DNA of 10,715 bases from Ferruginibacter sp. (GTDB taxonomy: Bacteria > Bacteroidota > Bacteroidia > Chitinophagales > Chitinophagaceae), in the NCBI GenBank assembly GCA_025362765.1, contig JANYFI010000436.1, forward strand, positions 1 through 10,715. Direction: 5' to 3'. The translations under genes were made by a program, and so were the position numbers. Under the pieces are notes generated by a model. That model was not told the origin of the DNA. It saw only the letters and a list, made by a program, of their open reading frames with translations, and ran no database searches. Shown in pieces: positions 1 through 6,076 of the stretch (position 1 is the first letter of the stretch; the number at the start of each line of letters is the position of its first letter).

Positions 1-564
1 AGTAAGCAACGGATCTGCAAAAACTATTTTAGCCATTAACCTGGGCGCAAACAAAATTCTTTTGCGGTGCGTATCATCTTCAGAAATGATGGCGCTTCTG
101 CCTACTTCGCTGCCGGTACCACTTGTTGTGGGCACGGTAATAAAATAGGGTACTTCTTCGGTAACATACTGATCGCCGCCAATCAGGTCATCATAATCAA
201 ATAAATCGCGGTGATGATTGATGCGCAGTACGATTGCCCTGGCCACATCCATTGCCGCACCACCACCAATGCCAATGATACAATCCCGGTTGGTTTGGTT
301 ATATACTTCGCCACCTTTGAGCACATCGCTTTTTACCGGATTCTTATGAATGTCGGAAAATACTTCTACTGAAATAGATTTTGCAGAAAGGCTGTCTTTG
401 ATGTCTTTAAAAAAACCTAGCCCGCTTACCATTGGATCTGTTACCAGTAGCGGCCTGCTTAAACCATTGGCCAGTAAATGACCCGGCAGTTCTTTTATTG
501 CGCCTGCGCCAAAGCGGATGGTAGTTGGGAAATTGAATTGTCTTACCACATTAAAATCAGTCAT
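1..564 (-). CDS. Iron-containing alcohol dehydrogenase, N-terminal part (cut by window edge)
   Basis: The first 188 residues of a group III (Fe-dependent) alcohol dehydrogenase; family members usually have about 380-390. I translated it by hand from the ATG at 564-562, and it stays open to base 1. Visible are the Rossmann-type nucleotide-binding half with IGIGGGAAMDVAR (residues 97-109; glycine-rich loop plus Asp) and the family hallmark PTTSGTGSEV (145-154). The metal ligands (Asp and three His) lie in the second half, outside the window, so iron binding cannot be checked. It follows the gamma-glutamyl ligase on the same strand after a 218-base gap. I infer that it oxidises an alcohol made by that module, possibly gamma-glutamylethanolamide, to the aldehyde. 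A general alcohol or lactaldehyde/butanol-type dehydrogenase is the alternative. The family assignment is firm; the substrate is inferred from context only. Confidence 0.93.
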   Translation of the reverse strand, partial: MTDFNVVRQFNFPTTIRFGAGAIKELPGHLLANGLSRPLLVTDPMVSGLGFFKDIKDSLSAKSISVEVFSDIHKNPVKSDVLKGGEVYNQTNRDCIIGIGGGAAMDVARAIVLRINHHRDLFDYDDLIGGDQYVTEEVPYFITVPTTSGTGSEVGRSAIISEDDTHRKRILFAPRLMAKIVFADPLLT

Positions 565-589
565 ACAAATTGTTTTTTTTGATAGAAAC

Positions 590-629
590 GCTGATGATGC
601 GGATTTGAACGGATCATCACGGATTTTGT
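590..629. repeat. CGGATT-type degenerate intergenic repeat, copy A
   Basis: CGGAT occurs at 600, 610 and 620, an exact 10-base period. Read on the minus strand, the block contains ATCCGTT-C-AAATCCG-CA-TCATC, which matches a second block at 9717-9743 on the same strand. It lies just upstream of the alcohol dehydrogenase, within its probable 5' leader. It looks like a dispersed short intergenic repeat; no function can be read from it. Confidence 0.55.
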
Positions 630-652
630 AATTAATTAATTTTATAGAAAGC

Positions 653-730
653 CTAATTAAACCTCAAAGTTAGGATGCGTACAACAAAACTGAAAAAGTA
701 AAAGAGTGCGACGCCAATGAAGTTCCACAT
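653..730 (-). CDS. Possible 25-residue membrane micropeptide (uncertain)
   Basis: A short reading frame in the spacer between the gamma-glutamyl ligase and the alcohol dehydrogenase: ATG at 730-728, TAG at 655-653. It encodes a single hydrophobic segment, MWNFIGVALFYFFSFVVR (1-18), followed by a short tail with Arg23. The frame stays open upstream of the ATG back into the last codons of the ligase (out of frame), giving the polar stretch VKSFFISPANKTA just before Met1, but with no earlier ATG. I recognise no family. It could be a real one-TM peptide, the C-terminal remnant of a lost gene, or chance. It conflicts with the promoter candidate at 665-672, which lies inside it, so probably only one of the two is real. 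Confidence 0.25.
   Translation of the reverse strand: MWNFIGVALFYFFSFVVRILTLRFN
665..672 (-). promoter_or_regulatory. Candidate Bacteroidota -7 element for the alcohol dehydrogenase
   Basis: On the minus strand this reads TAACTTTG, a full match to the Bacteroidota TAnnTTTG -7 consensus. No good TTTG -33 element is seen at the usual spacing. Use of this site would give a leader of roughly 95 bases containing repeat copy A, letting the dehydrogenase be transcribed apart from the permease/ligase pair. Confidence 0.35.
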
Positions 731-782
731 AGCTGTTTTATTTGCCGGGCTAATAAAAAACGACTTAACGCCTAAACGGCAA

Positions 783-2156
783 TTAAATAATTTCCAGGTA
801 TCTTTTTAATTCCCAATCGGTAACTACTTTTGAAAATTGCCGCCACTCCCACTCTCTTGTTGCAGTAAAATGTTCCACGAAAGTGGCACCAAATAATTCT
901 GCTGCAATGGGCGACGTTTTCATGGCTTGTGTTGCTTCCCATAAATTTTTTGGTAAACTGCCATTTTTTGTATCCGCATAACCATTACCAGTTGTTGGCT
1001 GGGTTTTTAATTTTAATTTATTGTGGATGCCATACAACCCCGATGCGAGGCAAGCAGCCATTGCGAGGTAAGGATTACTGTCTGAACCTACTACCCTTGT
1101 TTCTAACCGGGTACTACTGTTACTGCCGGGCAATGCACGCAAAGCCGTGGTACGGTTATCGATGGCCCAGGTTAAAGTAGTAGGCGCCCATGCACCTTCT
1201 ACCAGGCGCTTGTAGCTATTAACTGTCGGCGCAAACATCGGTAATATAAATGGCAGGCAGGCCAACTGGCCAGCCATATAACTTTCCATTAAGGCACTGA
1301 TGCCTGTTGCCTTTTTACTATCGTAAAAAAGGTTTTGTTTTTTTGCAGTGCTCCAAATACTTTGGTGTACATGGCCGCTGCACCCCGGTAAATTTTCGTT
1401 GAATTTGGCCATAAACGTAGCAATTACCCCATGTAAATGAGCGATCTGTTTTACGCTGCTTTTAAACAATACGGCCCTGTCGGCCGCTTCCAGTATTTCT
1501 GAATAAGTGATGGCCGCCTCATACACACCGGGACCGGTTTCGGTGTGCAGTCCTTCGATGGGCACACCAAATTTTTTCAGCAAATCAAATATTTCATTAA
1601 AATAATCATTTTTTTGCGCTACCCTTTGTAAAGAATACCCAAACATACCAGGTGTTATCGGCCTGGTATCGCGAAACTTTCCTGCATATAGTTCTTCGGT
1701 ATTGTCCTGCAGATTGAACCACTCAAACTCTTGCGAAAAATAAGGGGTATATCCACTGTCCGCAGCCTGGCCAATAATTTTCTTTAATAAACTCCGTGGG
1801 CAAACTTCCAACCCTTTGCCTTTACTATCGCAAAAATCCGCGAGGAAAAAAGGCGTTTCATTGTCCCAGGGCACTTGGCGAAAAGTATTTAAATCAACCA
1901 CCGCCGTAGCATCCGGATAGCCGGAATGCCAGCCGGTATATTGGCTGTTGTCGTAGGCAACATCTGCCGAATCCCAGCCAAAAACTACATTGCAAAAGCC
2001 GAAACCTTTTTCAACAATGGAAGTAAATTTTTCGAAGCTGATGAGTTTACCGCGAAGAATGCCATCTATATCCGTGATGGCCAGCTTCACTTTTTCTGTA
2101 TTTTGTTCGGCTAATTGCCGAAGAATCTTATCGGTTAATAGTGGTTGATTGGACAT
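783..2156 (-). CDS. Glutamine-synthetase-family gamma-glutamyl-amine ligase (putative gamma-glutamylethanolamide synthetase)
   Basis: A 457-residue member of the GS I / PuuA-GlnA4-like fold. By eye it keeps the metal and ATP machinery: EFEWF (Glu143, Glu145), ETGPGVYE (Glu206, Glu213), SGHVHQS with His262, NSYKR with Arg317, NRTTALR (Arg335, Arg340) and RLETR (Glu352, Arg354). Two residues that define true glutamine synthetase are changed: the position of E. coli Glu327 (ammonium site/flap) is Trp323 in GAWAPT, and that of Asn264 is Pro257. Trp there is typical of relatives that ligate glutamate to amines rather than ammonia. The ORF overlaps the 3' end of the permease by 29 bases, suggesting coupled translation. 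With an ethanolamine-type permease before it and an alcohol dehydrogenase after it, ethanolamine is the likeliest amine (inferred). Polyamines or another amino-alcohol are alternatives. A housekeeping GlnA role is unlikely. Confidence 0.88.
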   Translation of the reverse strand: MSNQPLLTDKILRQLAEQNTEKVKLAITDIDGILRGKLISFEKFTSIVEKGFGFCNVVFGWDSADVAYDNSQYTGWHSGYPDATAVVDLNTFRQVPWDNETPFFLADFCDSKGKGLEVCPRSLLKKIIGQAADSGYTPYFSQEFEWFNLQDNTEELYAGKFRDTRPITPGMFGYSLQRVAQKNDYFNEIFDLLKKFGVPIEGLHTETGPGVYEAAITYSEILEAADRAVLFKSSVKQIAHLHGVIATFMAKFNENLPGCSGHVHQSIWSTAKKQNLFYDSKKATGISALMESYMAGQLACLPFILPMFAPTVNSYKRLVEGAWAPTTLTWAIDNRTTALRALPGSNSSTRLETRVVGSDSNPYLAMAACLASGLYGIHNKLKLKTQPTTGNGYADTKNGSLPKNLWEATQAMKTSPIAAELFGATFVEHFTATREWEWRQFSKVVTDWELKRYLEII

Positions 2157-3525
2157 CTGTTTTTCTTTTTACAATAAAATGAAACCAAATATAAGCAAGT
2201 GCAAGTATAGCAAAAAAGATCAGCGCCAATTTTATGTTCAGGCTCGTCATCGCCACCAGGGAAATAACCGCAATAACTAAAGCGATAATTGGAAAGTAAG
2301 GGTACATCGGCACTTTAAAAGGCCTTGGCATCAGCGGTTCTTTTTTGCGTAATACCAATACCGCAATCATTGCAAAGATGTACAACACGATGGCGCCAAA
2401 ACAGGCGATTGTTATGATGTCGCCGGTTTTTCCAGTGAATAAAGCGATTATACCAATGGTCATATTCAGGAGCAGTGCATTAACGGGTGTTTTAAATGTA
2501 GGATGAATTTTGCCAAACACTACCGGTATGCATCCAGTTTTGCCAAACTCGTACGTGGCGCGGCTTGCAGCCAATATTAATCCATGAAAAGAAGCCACCA
2601 GCCCCATTAAACCGATCGTAATTAAGAGGTGATACAACCAACCGCTATTGCCAGTAATTTGTGCCAGTGCCAGCGGCAACGGTGAGTCAGAAGCTTCTGC
2701 GCCAGGCGTTGCATACACCACTTTTTCCCAGCCGCCAACGCCAATAGAAGCCGCGAATACCAGCGTACACAAAATGATCAGCGTTAGCAATGCAGAGCCA
2801 AAGCCTTTTAATACATTTTTCTGTGGGTTGACAGTTTCTTCTGCAACATTGGCTACGCCTTCCAGGCCAAGAAAAAACCAAATCGCAAAAGGCGTTGCAG
2901 CCCAAACTCCTTCCCAACCATTTGGAAAAGCATTTCGGGTAATGTTGGACCAATGAAAATGTGGAAACGTTACGCCGCTGAATAATACCAGTTCAAATAC
3001 CGCAAAGGCTGTAATAATAAGTTCAAAAGTAGCCGCAGCCTTTACGCCATACATATTTAACCCGGTAAAAATTATATACGCCACTACCGCAATACTTGTA
3101 ACAGAAAACTGGGGTAAAAAAATATGAAAGTATGCGCCGATGGCAGCAGCGATAGCGGGCGGTGCAAAAACAAATTCAATGATTTGCGCCATGCCCGCAA
3201 TAAAACCAATTTCTTTTCCCATCGCCCTGGTGGCATAATCAAAAACGCCGCCGGCCTTGGGGATGGCGCAGGCCAGCTCTGTGTATGAAAACGTAAACGT
3301 AACATAGAGGATGATAATAAAAAAAGTAGCAATTGCTAATCCCAATGTACCTCCTACGGGAAGACCGAGGTTCCAGCCAAAATACATTCCTGAAATTACA
3401 TAGCCGACACCGAGTCCCCAAAGCATTAAAGGTCCAAGCGTTCTTTTTAATTCTCCAGATGAATCGGTGCTGCCGGTAGTAGGTTGTTGCGCCATTGATT
3501 TTTGATTGTGCTTAAAGATAAGCAT
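2128..3525 (-). CDS. APC-superfamily permease, ethanolamine permease type
   Basis: An inner-membrane amine/amino acid importer of 465 residues with about 12 hydrophobic segments. TM1 carries GLGVGYVISGMYFGW (37-51), the unwound substrate-site segment of APC transporters. FTFSYTELACAIPKAGG (77-93) and EFVFAPPAIAAAIGAY (117-132) are, from memory, hallmarks of the ethanolamine permease subfamily (TIGR00908-like). The TM6-loop motif EETVNPQKN (229-237) is also present. Start: ATG at 3525 gives the longest form, but Met11 (ATG at 3495-3493) is equally good, since conservation only begins near residue 27; a near-match -7 box (TACATTTT, 3548-3541 minus) leaves a more sensible leader for Met11. It is the first gene of the permease-ligase pair. 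A different amino-alcohol or small amine as substrate cannot be excluded. Confidence 0.9.
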   Translation of the reverse strand: MLIFKHNQKSMAQQPTTGSTDSSGELKRTLGPLMLWGLGVGYVISGMYFGWNLGLPVGGTLGLAIATFFIIILYVTFTFSYTELACAIPKAGGVFDYATRAMGKEIGFIAGMAQIIEFVFAPPAIAAAIGAYFHIFLPQFSVTSIAVVAYIIFTGLNMYGVKAAATFELIITAFAVFELVLFSGVTFPHFHWSNITRNAFPNGWEGVWAATPFAIWFFLGLEGVANVAEETVNPQKNVLKGFGSALLTLIILCTLVFAASIGVGGWEKVVYATPGAEASDSPLPLALAQITGNSGWLYHLLITIGLMGLVASFHGLILAASRATYEFGKTGCIPVVFGKIHPTFKTPVNALLLNMTIGIIALFTGKTGDIITIACFGAIVLYIFAMIAVLVLRKKEPLMPRPFKVPMYPYFPIIALVIAVISLVAMTSLNIKLALIFFAILALAYIWFHFIVKRKTDVQSTTINR

Positions 3526-3628
3526 CCAAGGCTGTACGATAAAATGTAGTTGCTGTAAATATTATTTGTAGTGGAGGCGTTTGGGCGTTTCTTTCGATAA
3601 GGAAATGAAGTAGTAATAATACCACTTT

Positions 3629-4240
3629 TTAATTTGCACTATTTTGAAGATCCGAAATTTGTATGAATTTTGTCTGCTCTTCTCTCAGCAGGCAACCATC
3701 TGATATGCAGGGAAGTAAAACCAGCCCTTTATAATTTTCTATTTTTTGCAACAGGTAAGCAATTTCAATGTTGGCGTATTTGTCGTGCGCATCTTTTATG
3801 TCAGTGCGTTTTCCAAAAAGCGCATCAGCTTCATCAAAAAACAATATCCAGTTGTTTTTTTCCGCATTGCTGAAAACCCGGTCGAGGTTTTTTTCTGTTT
3901 CACCAATATAGTTACTCGCCAAACCTGGTAAGTTGATTTGATAAATATTTTTTTGTGTTTGCGCACCAAGCCAGCGGCTGACATTATTGGCTGATTTCTT
4001 ATTTGCGTTTGTTAGCAGCAGATGATTGTTCACGCCTGCATTTTTTTGCCGCAAAAATTGGGAAAGATTATTTTTAAGCGATGGTGTTAAATATACCAGG
4101 CTGTCTTTCGCAGTCGGTTTTATTACCTGTTCATAAGGATATTTTTGGCTTGACTTGAAAAAGCAGGAACTGAAAAAAATCATCCCTGCCAAAAGGAATA
4201 TTTTTGTGATGTGCATTTGCATTCGTTTTAATAAAAACAT
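3629..4240 (-). CDS. Lipoprotein with a degenerate AAA+ ATPase core lacking the P-loop
   Basis: A 203-residue protein. Residues 9-26 form a lipoprotein signal ending IFFSSC (lipid-anchored Cys26, relaxed -3 Phe). The rest matches the AAA+ ATPases I associate with contractile-injection-system ATPases (Afp15-like): SNYIGETEKNLDRVF (109-123), Walker B WILFFDEADALFGKR (131-145) and DAHDKYANIEIAYLLQ (150-165). Residues 75-95 align without gaps to LFTGPPGTGKT...LGKQT, yet every Walker A residue is replaced (NANKKSAN at 78-85). Sensor 1 (ILATN) has become LLPCI (174-178), and the arginine-finger helix and C-terminal lid are missing. It therefore probably does not hydrolyse ATP and would sit in the periplasm or outer membrane. 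Starts at Met7 (4222) or Met9 (4216) are as good as Met1. It lies 74 bases after GH3. It may be an exapted pseudo-ATPase or a decaying gene; function unknown. Confidence 0.75.
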   Translation of the reverse strand: MFLLKRMQMHITKIFLLAGMIFFSSCFFKSSQKYPYEQVIKPTAKDSLVYLTPSLKNNLSQFLRQKNAGVNNHLLLTNANKKSANNVSRWLGAQTQKNIYQINLPGLASNYIGETEKNLDRVFSNAEKNNWILFFDEADALFGKRTDIKDAHDKYANIEIAYLLQKIENYKGLVLLPCISDGCLLREEQTKFIQISDLQNSAN

Positions 4241-4314
4241 TATTGCATTTGCGGTATTCAGCGTAAGGCAATATAGTGTAAGCCAAATGAATATTACTGA
4301 CCATAAGGTTCTGT

Positions 4315-5856
4315 CTACGCCACAGTCATAGCGCTTGTCTTTAAAAATTTTTGCCAGTCTTCCAGCATCTTGCCTTTTAATACCCTTGGAAATTTGTGCT
4401 GTCCACCCACTTTACCTTTTGAATGCATAAACTCCATAAATGTATTTTCTGACAATACTGTCAGCAATACCTCTTTTAATGCATGTTTTCTTTCCACCTC
4501 GTAGTCATCGTTCAGTTCTTTCAATTTTTCGTCAATGCGCAACCGTAGTGTTTCCTTGTCTACCGCATCGTCAGTGGCAACATACCAGTGGTGGGCAAAA
4601 AACAATCCGTGCGGAACACCTGCCACCGTAAATTCAGGAATAGATATATTTAAATCTTCACTTACCATTTCAATGGCTTTGTTCATATTGTCAACACTCA
4701 AATGCTCGCCCACTAAACTTAAAAAGTGTTTGGTTCTTCCGGTGATGATAATTTCGCTTCTTGCTTTGTCAATTAATTTGATGGTATCCCCGATAGCATA
4801 TCGCCAGGCGCCGGCGTTGGTGCTTATCAAAATAGAGTAATCTTTGTGTTCTTCAATTTCATGAATCATCAGCACTTCGGGGTCATCCACCATATTTCCT
4901 TCGCTGTCAAAATTGGTATCATCAAAAGGCACAAACTCAAAAAAAATATTGTTATTAAGTGTCAGGTGCATGCCTGTTGAATCCTGGCGGTTTTGATAGG
5001 CTAAAAATCCCTCACTTGCCAGGTAAGTTTCTACGTAAGTAATGGGCTTGCCCAATAATTTTATAAACCCTCTTTTATAAGGTTCCATGGCCACGCCGCC
5101 GTGCACGTAAAAAGCCAGGTTAGGCCATATTTCGTGGATGTTTTTTAACTGGTACCGTTCAATAATTTTTTCCATGCACAGTTGCAGCCAGGCAGGCACG
5201 CCCACAATAAAACCAATATCCCAGTTGGGCGCATTCTCTACTATTTCTTCCAGCTTTTTTTCCCAGTCTTTTTCTTTGGCAATTTTTTTACCTGGTTTAT
5301 ACAAGCCAAGTCCCTGGAACCAAAACGGAATATTTTTTTGCTGAATGCCGCTTAAATCGCCTGCATAATACGTTGCGCCTTTCTGCAACTGCGTACTACC
5401 ACCCAATAATAGCCAACCTTTACCAATAGCACTTTTTGGTACATCCTGGTATTTGGTGAGGCTTAGCAGTTGTTTAAAGCTGGTGATAGTATTGCTCCTG
5501 ATGAGGTCTTTGGTAATAGGTATGTATTTACTTGCCGCTTCGCTGGTACCACTGCTCAAGGCAAAATATTTTACTACACCCGGCCAGCAAACATCCGACG
5601 TGCCTTCAACCGCCTTGTGCCACCACTCTTTATATAATTTACTGTAATTGTAAGTTGGAACCAGTTGCTGAAATTTTTTGCCACTGTGGCGGCTCATCAA
5701 TATTTCATCAAATTTATAAGCCTGGCCAAATTGCGTAAACCTGGCCTTGCGCAGCAATTTTTTTAGCACCCTCAATTGCTGACTTCGCGGAGTACTTACA
5801 GGAAGGTTTAATGCCCTCGCAATACCTGCAGGAAGTTTTAAATCAATTATTGCCAT
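4315..5856 (-). CDS. GH3 auxin-responsive-promoter family protein (acyl-amido synthetase-like, ANL superfamily)
   Basis: A 513-residue bacterial GH3 protein (Pfam GH3 family). Plant relatives adenylate a carboxylate such as indole acetate or jasmonate and join it to an amino acid; bacterial substrates are largely unknown. Visible motifs are the phosphate-binding loop SSGTSEAASKYIP (101-113), the second adenylate motif TYLASEGF (277-284), WRYAIGDTIK (351-360; usual YRxGD form), the hinge region ITGRTKHF (371-378), GEHLS (383-387) and the C-terminal GGQHKFPRV (484-492) with the expected Lys. All catalytic motifs are intact, and the length fits the bacterial members. No signal peptide is seen, so it is cytoplasmic. 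It is transcribed divergently from the S46 peptidase and is followed by the pseudo-AAA+ lipoprotein at 74 bases, a possible two-gene unit. The neighbours give no clue to the acyl or amino substrate. Confidence 0.92.
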   Translation of the reverse strand: MAIIDLKLPAGIARALNLPVSTPRSQQLRVLKKLLRKARFTQFGQAYKFDEILMSRHSGKKFQQLVPTYNYSKLYKEWWHKAVEGTSDVCWPGVVKYFALSSGTSEAASKYIPITKDLIRSNTITSFKQLLSLTKYQDVPKSAIGKGWLLLGGSTQLQKGATYYAGDLSGIQQKNIPFWFQGLGLYKPGKKIAKEKDWEKKLEEIVENAPNWDIGFIVGVPAWLQLCMEKIIERYQLKNIHEIWPNLAFYVHGGVAMEPYKRGFIKLLGKPITYVETYLASEGFLAYQNRQDSTGMHLTLNNNIFFEFVPFDDTNFDSEGNMVDDPEVLMIHEIEEHKDYSILISTNAGAWRYAIGDTIKLIDKARSEIIITGRTKHFLSLVGEHLSVDNMNKAIEMVSEDLNISIPEFTVAGVPHGLFFAHHWYVATDDAVDKETLRLRIDEKLKELNDDYEVERKHALKEVLLTVLSENTFMEFMHSKGKVGGQHKFPRVLKGKMLEDWQKFLKTSAMTVA

Positions 5857-5879
5857 TCAGTTTGTGCTTAATGAATAAA

Positions 5880-5887
5880 CAAATTTA
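5880..5887 (-). promoter_or_regulatory. Candidate -7 promoter element for the GH3 gene
   Basis: On the minus strand this reads TAAATTTG, a full match to TAnnTTTG, 23 bases before the GH3 ATG. A TTG is not found at the ideal -33 spacing, so only half of the promoter is supported. The implied leader is short (about 17 bases). Confidence 0.4.
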
Positions 5888-6048
5888 CATTATACAATTG
5901 GCTTGCCCGTAATAATTTACAATTGGAAAAAATTGCCGCTAAGAACTACATACTGCAAGTTAAAGGCCAATTGAGCAGTAGTAAATGTTGCCGGAAGACT
6001 GCGGTTAAAATAAAATGCTACACTCATCTTTCATCCGGCTACATGCTG

Positions 6049-6056
6049 TAATTTTG
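6049..6056 (+). promoter_or_regulatory. Candidate -7 promoter element for the S46 peptidase
   Basis: TAATTTTG matches TAnnTTTG and ends 20 bases before the peptidase ATG at 6077. A second exact match, TAAATTTG at 6062-6069, is too close to the start codon to give more than a leaderless message. The -33 region shows only a weak CTTT. The spacer 5888-6048 shows nothing else I can name. Confidence 0.35.
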
Positions 6057-6076
6057 TTGATTAAATTTGATACAAT

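Noticed and set aside
3608..3630. Stem-loop AAGTAGTA-ATAA-TACCACTT after the lipoprotein gene
   Set aside because: A T-run follows only on the plus strand, where no gene needs it; on the minus strand it lacks a U-tract, so it is not a supported terminator.
5895..5973. Inverted repeat CAATTGGC / GCCAATTG in the divergent spacer
   Set aside because: Eight bases separated by about 60, in AT-rich DNA with a third CAATTG nearby; expected by chance.
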